From assembly GCA_017527155.1 (NCBI GenBank), contig JAFXQI010000026.1, forward strand, positions 64,883 through 127,883: a stretch of DNA of 63,001 nt, in the 5' to 3' direction. This document shows, in pieces, positions 53,911-62,000 of this stretch. Source of the DNA: Kiritimatiellia bacterium. GTDB taxonomy: Bacteria > Verrucomicrobiota > Kiritimatiellia > CAIQIC01 > Lenti-01. The position numbers were made by a program, and so were the translations under genes. Numbering within the stretch: position 1 is the stretch's first letter; each line of letters starts with the position of its first letter. Under the pieces are notes generated by a model that did not search any database, had not been told where the DNA came from, and saw only the letters and a program-made list of their open reading frames with translations.

Positions 53911-54329
53911 GTTCCGGCCTTCCACTTGGGGAGGTTGTATTCGTGGAGTTCGGTAGCGCTGTTCCACCTGATGTGGTAGCCCATGATGTTGGTTCCGGAG
54001 TAGGCGTCGGGGGGCATCTTGTTGCCGGGGGATTTCTTGCCGCTGCGGGAGGCGCCGGTGTGGATGCCAAAGAAAGGGGGACCATCGTTGGCGGTGCCGA
54101 TGCGACGCCGGTTCCGGGGGAGGAAATGGCGCACGGCCACCGGACCGGCCTGTCCGGTGGCACCGGGGACAACGGCGGTCTTGGTGGTGTCCATCCTCCG
54201 TCCGCGCAACGGGGCCGGACCGCGCCGCGAGAGGGTGTCGCGGGCCGTCATCGCTTCGCCGCGCGCCCGGAACGCAACCGCGAGGTTCGCCCCGATGAAT
54301 CCGCATCCGCCTGTAACCACGATTTCCAT
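53907..54329 (-). pseudogene. Truncated NAD-dependent epimerase remnant
   Basis: The 140-codon frame opens with a convincing extended-SDR N-terminus (MEIVVTGGCGFIGANLAVAF, then DTLSRRG), as in CDP-paratose or UDP-sugar epimerases of about 300-340 aa. After roughly residue 45 the similarity is lost: no YxxxK motif and no substrate domain, only an unrelated tail. It is best read as a decayed or fused 5' fragment. Its stop overlaps the DUF2851 start, so it may still be translated for coupling. Confidence 0.65.
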
Positions 54330-54401
54330 GACCGTTCCGTACTGTCCCACATTTCCCCCTTCCCCGTCCAGCCGTTTCCGCAGGATGTCGTAGGATTATG
54401 G

Positions 54402-54445
54402 AAAACCACTTGACTTGTTTTGGAAATTCGACCATCATTATCCCC
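54402..54445 (+). promoter_or_regulatory. Leaderless-type promoter of the paralogue-B gene
   Basis: GGAAAACCAC is followed by TTGACT (54410-54415), an 18-20-nt spacer, ATCATT/CATTAT (54434-54441), then CCCC and the ATG at 54446. No Shine-Dalgarno is visible. The arrangement parallels the promoter of paralogue A. Confidence 0.55.
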
Positions 54446-55372
54446 ATGAAAACCATCCTCGACAACACGGCCTCCACCCTCCGCGGCCTCCATGGCATGA
54501 ACCGCAATCTCGTCGGTCCCGGCGCTGACCGCCTCCTCCCCATCCTCCTCGCCGTCACGCCCGCCGTCTTCGCTGCCTTCGCCCTCGGCGAAATCGGCTC
54601 GTGGGTCCTCGACGAAATCGCCCGCCAGGTCCGCATCCGCGAAAAGCGCCCCGACTCCCCCTCCCTCCGCGGAAAGCCCACCCCCGCCGACCTCGAACGC
54701 GAATGGGCCGCCCTCCCCCGCCGAGACCTGGCGACCTGCCTGCGCCTCGGGTCCCGCCTGGCCGACCTCGATCCCACCCTCGACCGCACCCTTCTCTGCA
54801 CCCCCCTCCCCAGCGGCAAGAAACTCATCCGTTCCCGCAAAGGCGGCATGAAAGGCTGGCTCTGCGACCACCGCGTCCGCGTCGGCTACTCCACCGCCAT
54901 GCGCTACAAGAAACTCGTCCAGCGCCTCCGCCATATCCTCGCCCTCGACGACCGCCTCCCCTTCGAATGGGTCATGGACGGCCTGCCCGATGGCCAGTCC
55001 CTTCCTGCCGACCTCGCCGCCCCCTTCTCCACCGCCCGCCGCCGCCTCGCCACGATCCTCCGCGAAAACCATTCCCTCGCGGCCCTGTCGCGTTTTGCGG
55101 AAGCCAAACTCGGCATCGTCCGACTTGTCACCGTGAGCAGGGTGCGCCCGGTCCGCCATCGCGCGACTACCGGAAAACTACGGAAATCGCACGGATTTTC
55201 CGTAATCTCGCATGACTGCAGGGCCAATGTTTCCCCGGGGAGACTGGACGCGACGAAACAAGCCATGGCACGAATCCTCATGGCCGGGAATTCGTCCGGC
55301 CCCGCGAGGCATCTCCGGAACCGCATCGCGGTGTGGCTGAGCGGAATCGAACATTCCGCGGCCTCGCACTGA
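54446..55372 (+). CDS. Lineage-specific membrane-anchored protein, paralogue B
   Basis: The 308-aa protein is homologous along its length to the 302-aa protein at 6177 but matches no family I know. There is a hydrophobic N-terminal helix (about 30-50, LPILLAVTPAVFAAFALGEIG). Conserved blocks are SPSLRGKPTP, RLGSRLADLDPTLDR, GMKGWLCDHRVRVGYSTAMRY, LPADLAAPFSTARRRLATIL and RLDATKQAMARIL. The ATG at 54446 aligns with that of paralogue A; 54398 is also in frame. Near its 3' end the DNA carries a copy of the dispersed element block in antisense (55158-55215). Confidence 0.75.
   Translation: MKTILDNTASTLRGLHGMNRNLVGPGADRLLPILLAVTPAVFAAFALGEIGSWVLDEIARQVRIREKRPDSPSLRGKPTPADLEREWAALPRRDLATCLRLGSRLADLDPTLDRTLLCTPLPSGKKLIRSRKGGMKGWLCDHRVRVGYSTAMRYKKLVQRLRHILALDDRLPFEWVMDGLPDGQSLPADLAAPFSTARRRLATILRENHSLAALSRFAEAKLGIVRLVTVSRVRPVRHRATTGKLRKSHGFSVISHDCRANVSPGRLDATKQAMARILMAGNSSGPARHLRNRIAVWLSGIEHSAASH
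55158..55215 (-). repeat. Antisense copy of the dispersed element inside paralogue B
   Basis: The minus strand reads CGAGATTACGGAAAATCC, GATTTCCG and GTTTTCC, close to the copies at 153 and 40935. In the coding direction it specifies GKLRKSHGFSVISH. Confidence 0.5.
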
Positions 55373-55389
55373 TCAGCAAGTCCAGGGAA

Positions 55390-56127
55390 TCAACGACGGG
55401 CCGGACGGAGGCGGCGGGTGATGGAGGCGGCGCGGGAGGGGGTGGCGGAGGGAGAAAAGTGGAGGGGGTGTACGCGGCGGGCGGCAGAAAGGCGGGCGGC
55501 ATCGAGGGCGTCGCGCCAGGAGCTGTGGCCCCAGCCGTGGTGGGCGGGGAGTTCGGCGGGAAGGAAATGGCAGTCGAACCAGAGGTCGCCGGCGCCGTGC
55601 GCGAAGTCGGCAAAGGCCGCGCGGCCGGCGGCGTCCATGAGGGTCCATTCGATGTCGGTCGCCAGGACGAGGCTTTCGCCGGTGGCGGGTTCGTCGATGC
55701 GGATGGCGTGGCATCCGTCGGGGTGGGCGATGGGGTGGAACGCGACGGTGAGGGCGCCGTGGACGTGGGGGGTGCCGGGGGCGGCGAGGACGAAGGGGGC
55801 GGTGGTCGCGGGGACGGGCCAGACGGGCGGGGAGTAGACGCGGGAGAGGATGCTTGCGGCGTCGGGGCGGGCGGACAGGATGCCGGACAGGCCGCAGGGG
55901 GCGAGCAGGGGCAGGCCGAGGAGGTGGTCCAGGTGGAAGTGGGTCAGCGCGAGGAGGGCGCCGGGGCGCAGGCGGGGGAGGAGGTTGAGCACGCCGGTGC
56001 CGGCGTCGAGGAGGATTTGGCTGGAGCCGTCAGCGGATTCGACGAGGAGGGAGATGGTGGCCCCGGATACGGGGTCGGTGGTGGGGACGGGGAAGGAGCC
56101 GCGGAGGCCGCCGGGAGTGGTTTTCAT
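55390..56127 (-). CDS. MBL-fold metallohydrolase
   Basis: The 245-aa product has the metallo-beta-lactamase signature THFHLDH (His63, His65, Asp67, His68) preceded by LLDAGTGVLNL. Later ligands are in HPIAHPDG, ATDIEW and the C-terminal RVHPLHFSP. The arrangement resembles PhnP/RNase Z-type phosphodiesterases. The start lies 4 bp after the cyclase stop, so the pair is an operon; cyclic-nucleotide or related phosphodiester hydrolysis is a plausible but unproven link. Confidence 0.92.
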   Translation of the reverse strand: MKTTPGGLRGSFPVPTTDPVSGATISLLVESADGSSQILLDAGTGVLNLLPRLRPGALLALTHFHLDHLLGLPLLAPCGLSGILSARPDAASILSRVYSPPVWPVPATTAPFVLAAPGTPHVHGALTVAFHPIAHPDGCHAIRIDEPATGESLVLATDIEWTLMDAAGRAAFADFAHGAGDLWFDCHFLPAELPAHHGWGHSSWRDALDAARLSAARRVHPLHFSPSATPSRAASITRRLRPARR

Positions 56128-56131
56128 GGCA

Positions 56132-58276
56132 TCATTTCTGCGTGAGGTTCCAGATGGCGTCCCAAGCGCCGGGCGCGGCGTGTTCCGCGGCCAAGGCGGC
56201 GCAGCGGTCGGCGTGGTGCTGCGCGGCGGGCTCGGGGGCGAGGGCGGCGAATGCGGCGGCGGCGGCGGACCAGTCGCCGGCGCGGGCGAGGGCAAGCGCG
56301 GCTTCGTAGGGGGCCGCGTCGGGGGGAGGCGGATCGCCGGGGAGACCGGTGGCTTCCCACACGCGCACGGGGGTGTGGCGTCCGACGACGCGCAGGGCGC
56401 CGAGTTCGCGTCCGGGGAAGGCGCCGCCGGTAGCGGTCCAGGCGCTTTCCGATATCATGAGGTAGGTGCCGAGGGCCTTGTTCGCGCCTTCCAGACGGGA
56501 GGCGAGGTTGGCGGCGTCGCCGAGGATGGTGTAGTCGAAGCGCTGGTTGGAACCCATGTTGCCGACGACGACGGGACCGGTGTTGATGCCGACGCGCATC
56601 TTGAGGACGGCGCCGTACCGTTGCGCCCATTCGTCGCGGCGCTCGGCGAGGCGGCGCTGGCAGCGGACGGCAGCCCGCACGGCGCGCACGGCATGGTCGA
56701 GCTGCTCGATGGGGGCGCCCCAGAAGGCGATGATGGCGTCGCCTTCGTACTTGTCGAGGGTGCCGCCTTCTTCGAGGATGATGTCGGTCATGTCGGTAAG
56801 GTAGTCGTTGAGCAGGTGGGTGAGGTCCTCCGGGGAGAGGCGCTCGGAGAAGGAAGAGAAGCCCTGCAGGTCGGAGAAGAAGATGGTCAGTTCGCGCCGC
56901 TCGCCGCCCAGGCGCAGGCGGTCGGGATGGCGGATGAGCTGGTCCACGACGGTCGGGGAGAGGTAGCGGCGGAAGGCGCCCTTGAGGAAGTGCTTCTGGC
57001 GGCCTTCGGCGAGGTAGTTGAGCATCGCGCCGATACCGAGGGCGGACACGGCGGCCGCGAGGGGGACCGCCATCGGCCACTCCAGCCCCGCCCAGCGCCA
57101 GAGGGCGAAGCCAGCCGCGAAGGGGGCCAGCCCGGAGACGGTCCAGACGGCGGCGCTCTCCAGCCCGTTGCGCGCGGCCGCGGTCGCCAGCGCGGCGAGG
57201 ATGGCGAGGGCGACGGTCCACGTCCATCCGGCGACGGCGGGGGGAGCGCGGAGAAAGTCGCCCGCGAGCCAGTTGTCGATCAGCGTCGCGTGGAGTTCGC
57301 ATCCGGGCGAGTCGCCCCCCGTGGGGGTGCGGCGGAGGTCCTTGAGGCCGGGGGCGCTGAAGCCGACGACGACGTACTTGCCGCCGAACAGGGCCGCGCC
57401 GTCGGGGATGGGCGGCTCCAGGCCTTCGCGGAGGCAGAGTTCCGACTGGATGACGGCCGCCGCGGAGTAGGCGGCGTGGACGCCGGAGGGACCGCGGAAG
57501 CGGAGGCGGGCGCACCCGTCGGCATCGAGCGGCGCGGAGGCGGAACCGATGCGGAGGCATCCGTGCGCCCCCCGCCAAGGCTTGGCCCGGCAGGCGGCGA
57601 GTTCGCCGGAGGCCGGCCCGGTTTCGCCGGCAAGTGCGCAGGCCAGTCCGAGGGACGGCAGGGGACGGCCGTCGAAGGTGTGCATGGGGGCGGAGCGCCG
57701 AAAGACGCCGTCGCCGTCCGGGCGGTCGCGCACGCTGCCCAGCCAGGCCGCCGAAGCCGCCAGGGCGTCCACGGGGAATATGGCGGAGGGGTTCTCGAGG
57801 GCCGCGATGCCGCCTTCCAGCCGGAGCGGGTTCGCCTGCGCGGCGGCGGCCGGCCAGCGGTCGTGGCGGCCGGGCAGGGTTCCGGGGAAGACGGCGGCGA
57901 CGGCGTGGCCGTTGCGGGTGAGGGCGGCGGCAAGGGCGGCGTCGTCTTCGGGGCCGTAGGAGGAGGGCTCGGTGAAGAGGATGTCGAGGGCGACGGCGCG
58001 GGCACCGCAGCGGGTGAGGTAGTCGACGATGGCGGCGTACATCTCGCGCGGCCAGGGCCAGGGGAGACTCTGCTCGGACGAGGCCCAGTCGAGGCTGGCC
58101 TGGTCCACGAGGACGAGTTTCACGAGGTCCGTCGCGGGGGTGGGTTTTGCCAGAAGGCGGGCGCGCCAGTCGGAGAGAGTCCATTCCCAGTAGCGGGCGA
58201 GGCCGGAGGTCTGGAGGATGGCGGCCACGGCGAGCGCGGCGCAGGCGGCAATGAGGCTGGAGAGCCATTTTTTCAT
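56132..58276 (-). CDS. CHASE2-domain class III adenylate/guanylate cyclase
   Basis: The 714-aa product has an N-terminal TM (residues about 5-24), an extracytoplasmic CHASE2 sensor (about 40-345, with YWEWTLSDWRARLL and VDQASLDWASS...PWPWPREMYAAIVDYL), three TM helices (about 355-440), and a cyclase catalytic domain (about 475-650). The last has LTIFFSDLQGFSSFSERL (metal Asp), LDKYEGDAIIAFWGAP and RVGINTGPVVVGNMGS, then FDYTILGDAANLASRLEGANK. Key metal and transition-state residues are present, so it should be active. The start MKKWLSSLIAAC is at 58276. Confidence 0.95.
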   Translation of the reverse strand: MKKWLSSLIAACAALAVAAILQTSGLARYWEWTLSDWRARLLAKPTPATDLVKLVLVDQASLDWASSEQSLPWPWPREMYAAIVDYLTRCGARAVALDILFTEPSSYGPEDDAALAAALTRNGHAVAAVFPGTLPGRHDRWPAAAAQANPLRLEGGIAALENPSAIFPVDALAASAAWLGSVRDRPDGDGVFRRSAPMHTFDGRPLPSLGLACALAGETGPASGELAACRAKPWRGAHGCLRIGSASAPLDADGCARLRFRGPSGVHAAYSAAAVIQSELCLREGLEPPIPDGAALFGGKYVVVGFSAPGLKDLRRTPTGGDSPGCELHATLIDNWLAGDFLRAPPAVAGWTWTVALAILAALATAAARNGLESAAVWTVSGLAPFAAGFALWRWAGLEWPMAVPLAAAVSALGIGAMLNYLAEGRQKHFLKGAFRRYLSPTVVDQLIRHPDRLRLGGERRELTIFFSDLQGFSSFSERLSPEDLTHLLNDYLTDMTDIILEEGGTLDKYEGDAIIAFWGAPIEQLDHAVRAVRAAVRCQRRLAERRDEWAQRYGAVLKMRVGINTGPVVVGNMGSNQRFDYTILGDAANLASRLEGANKALGTYLMISESAWTATGGAFPGRELGALRVVGRHTPVRVWEATGLPGDPPPPDAAPYEAALALARAGDWSAAAAAFAALAPEPAAQHHADRCAALAAEHAAPGAWDAIWNLTQK

Positions 58277-58466
58277 GCGCCAACCATACCTCCCCCATCC
58301 CCGTTTCCACAACCCCGAATTCGGGGCTCCGGGACCGGGGGATGCATCTCCGGGTTGTGCACGGTCTCCACTGGAGGAGCCCCCGACCCGACCGAGCGCT
58401 TGCTGGAAAACCAACACCGATTGGTCCGATTCCCTCCGCCAGAGCGGTGTAAGAAATGGTGGGGCC

Positions 58467-58893
58467 GCAATCCATCGTTCCATCAGGCAGTTCCACTGAG
58501 GACGCGCGGAAGCGCGTCCCTCCCCGCGGAGGGCGGCGGGGAAAAATGCAACGGAAGGGGGCGAGCGGTTTGTGCGATGGTCCGCTGGTGGGGCGGGCAC
58601 TCCGGGCGAGCCGTACAGGCGGGGAGAACGGCTCGCTCGGAGAGCTCGCCCCACCTGCCTGGAAGGCAAAACAAGAGCGGCAATCCATCGTTCCATCAGA
58701 CAGTTCCACTGAGGACGCGCGGAAGCGCGTCCCTCCCCGAGGAGGGCGGCGGGGAAAAATGCAACGGAAGGGGGCGAGCGGTTTGTGCGATGGTCCGCTG
58801 GTGGGGCGAGCACTCCGTGCGAGCCGTACAGGCAGGGAGAACGGCTCGCTCGGAGAGCTCGCCCCACCATGCCTGGAAGGCAAAACAAGAGCG
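58467..58893. repeat. Tandem duplication of a ~213-bp REP-bearing unit (58277-59029)
   Basis: Two copies (58467-58679 and 58680-58893) start GCAATCCATCGTTCCATCA. Each contains a GACGCGC-GGAA-GCGCGTC hairpin (58501-58518, 58714-58731) and a head-to-head REP pair, and ends AAAACAAGAGCG. They differ by one 1-bp indel and few substitutions. No gene is seen in this 750-bp intergenic region. Confidence 0.95.
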
Positions 58894-58982
58894 GAAGGAT
58901 TTTGCATCCCGCTCTCACGTGCTCCATCGACGGTGGGGGCACCGTCGTTGTGCACACGGGACGCGGGAGGGGCCGAAGACGG

Positions 58983-59011
58983 AAAAGGCCGGCCCCGGAT
59001 AGGGGCCGGCC
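58983..59011 (-). terminator. Rho-independent terminator of the giant secreted-protein gene
   Basis: GGCCGGCCCC (58987-58996) pairs with GGGGCCGGCC (59002-59011), followed on the minus strand by TTTT (58983-58986). It lies 18 bp after the stop codon. Confidence 0.88.
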
Positions 59012-59029
59012 TGCGGGAACCCGGGCGAG

Positions 59030-62000
59030 TTACTTGAGGGTGATGTAGTTCTGGGCGCCCATCGGGACCGTGGCGGAGTTGCCGCTGACGGTCGCGCCTT
59101 CGACCGGCGTCCACTCCTGCGGTTCGGCCACCAGGGAGGCCGTGCCGAGCACCGCGGGGGTGCCTTCGCCCGCGAACGTCAGGACGAGGCCGTCGCTGGT
59201 CGCCCTCACGCCCGTGATCTGGAACGGGCCACCCGGGGCGGGTTCGTCGGTCACGGTGACGGTCCATTTGGCTTCGCAGTATTCATCGCCTTCGCTGGCA
59301 TTGAAGTAGAAGACATAATCACCGGCAACGTCAGGCATGAAACTGACGTTCGGGAAGTTCTGGCTGACGCCAGCGTCCGAAAGATCGCTGCCTTCCGGTG
59401 CGTCGAACAAGCTTTCATGCTCCAGCCATCCACCATAGATGTCGGTGTTGACCATGTTGACCGCCGTGACCGTGAAGTTCACGACCTGGCCGACCACGCC
59501 TTGCGTATCGCCGCCGAACACGATGGCGGGTTCGCCAGGCTGCGGGCCGGGTTCGGTGACCGTCAGCGTGACTTCCTTGGTCGCGATGTCCAGCTCGCCG
59601 CTCCGGGCGACGACCTTGATGGTCACTTCATCGATGGCTTCGGTGGGTTCCCACGTGTACAGGCCATCCGGGGCGATGGAACCGCCCTCACGGGAATCCA
59701 GCACCCACTCGAAGTCGCCTTCGTAGTTCAACAGCCCGAAGATGATCTCGAACGAGTCGCCGAGTGCGATGGTTGTCTCGCCGCTGTACACGATCTTCGG
59801 GCTCGGGGCGCCGGTCCAGAGCTGAATCTCGTCGATGTTGATGCGGCGGATGTTGCTCTTCTGGGTGGACGTGGCATCGAAGCGGATGAAACGGACGCCG
59901 GCGGGCAGTTCATCGTTCGTGTAGGTCTTCAGGCCGTCCGCGGAGGCATCAGCGGTCAGGTCGGCCAGCTGGGTCCAATCGGCACCATCGGCGGAAGTGC
60001 TGACGGTGAACGATTCGCACTTGTCCGTTCCGTAGATGCCGTACTGGAAGCTGATGGCCGTGATATCTTCGGAGAACGCTTCCGTGTTGTAGAAGAACGC
60101 CGGAACTTCGTTGGTCGGCCCCATCCGCAGGGCGTAGGTTCCGACGAACTTGTCCTTCTCGTCGCCGCCACGGCCGGCCCGCTGGAGGGTGAAGTTGACG
60201 GTCGGCACGGTATCGGAGGTGCTACCCGTGTTCACGACATCGGCATCCGTGTCCTTGTAGCTGTTGGCGGCGGGCTTGCCCGTCTCGAACTGGAAGTAGT
60301 ACGGCGGGACTTCGAACTCTTCGAACGTGGCCGTGACGAGAACATCCTGCGCGGGCATCACGAAGGTGTTGCCGCTGACCGCGACTTCGCCGTTGTTGAC
60401 GATGATTTCGACGAGCCGGTAGCCGTCCGCGGGGGTGGCCGTGACGGTTACGGGGTCGCCTTCGGCGGCTTCGGAGACGTCGGTGGTGACGGTGCCGTTC
60501 TGGATGCCGAGAGCCACGTTCACCGCGAACTTCGCGACGACCGTGATGGTCACGGACTTCGAGGCCGTCTCTTCGCCGGCCGTCGCCGTCGCCGTCACTT
60601 CGTAGACGCCCGCCACGGTGGTGTCCACCGCGAACGTCGCGCCGTCCGCCGTGCCGTTGCCGGTCCAGGACCATTCCACTTCGGCGCTGAAGTTCTTCGC
60701 CGTCGCCGTGATCGTCACGGGTTCGCCGACGGCGACTTCCGTCGCGCTCGCGCTCAGGCTCACGCTCGGGCCGGCCGCGCCGCCGAAGTCGATGGCCACG
60801 CTCGTCAGGTAGATTGCACCGCTCTTGGAACGGATGCCGATGTAGGGGAACTCGCCGACGGCCGCGACATCCACCGTCACTTCGCCCGAGCCGTTCGTGA
60901 GCTCGCCCAACAGCGTGCCCTTCGCATCCCCGTACAAGTCCGCAGGAGACGAGTACGGCGTCGTGCTCCCGTAGACCTGCACGACCCGTTCGGCCGCGCT
61001 CTGGGCGTTCCATTCGATGGTCACGGAGGAAACGTTCTGTCCGCTGTCCTTCGTCATCACGATGCCGGAATTGTTCTGCGTGGTCCGCAACTGGATGCAG
61101 GGATTCGTCGCAGAGCCGCCCGCCGTCTGGCCGGCATACACCGCACCGGATTCCTTCTCGGCGGTCCAGTCCTTGTAGCTGGAGGTCTGGCTGCCCACGT
61201 CGTCGTTCGTCAGGACATCGCCGGTGACCGGCGGCTTCTCTTCGAACGTGGCCGTGACGAGGACGTCCTGCGCTGGCATCACGAAGGTGTTGCCGGTGAC
61301 CGCGACTTCGCCGTTGTTGACGATGATTTCGACGAGCCGGTAGCCGTCAGCGGGGGTGGCCGTGACCGTCACGAGGTCGCCTTCGGCGGCTTCGGAGACG
61401 TCGGTGGTGACGGTGCCGTTCTGGATGCCGAGTGCCACGTTGACCGCGTACTTCGGCGCGGGAACGACCACCTTGTAGGAGACGCTCGCCGTCGCCACGG
61501 TGTCGGCTCCGTCCGTCGCCGTGCAGACCACTTCGATTTCCTCGGTGGCCGCGGTCGTGTCCAGACCCAGGACGGCGCTGTCGCTGCCGGAGGGCTCGCC
61601 GCCAACCGTCCACGCATAGTGCACTTCGCCTTCCGCATTCTTCGGCGTCGCCGCGATGGAGGCTTCCTCGCCCACTTCGACCTCGAAGTAGGAGGCCGGA
61701 TCGAGCTTGATGGAGAACGTGGCGGGGCCGCCGGAGCTGATGTACACGTCGTAGATGCCGACGTTGCCCGCGCCCTTCTCTTCGTAGAAGAAGCGGACGA
61801 ACTGGGAGCTGGCGGAAACCTCGTTGGTGTATCCGACCGTGCTGCCGGTCAGGTTGTCGCCGGTCGTGAAGGTGGCCAAATCAGCCCACGTCTCGCCATC
61901 GGCCGACTCCTGGACCTTGAAGGTGGAGGGTTTCTCTTCGCTCAGGCTGTTGCCCTTGATGCCGTAGGAGAGCTCGCCGGCGGTACCCTGGAACTTGATC

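Noticed and set aside
58277-59029. ORFs in the REP-duplicated block, including a plus-strand 193-codon frame
   Set aside because: Their residues repeat with the 213-bp period and encode REP sequence only.
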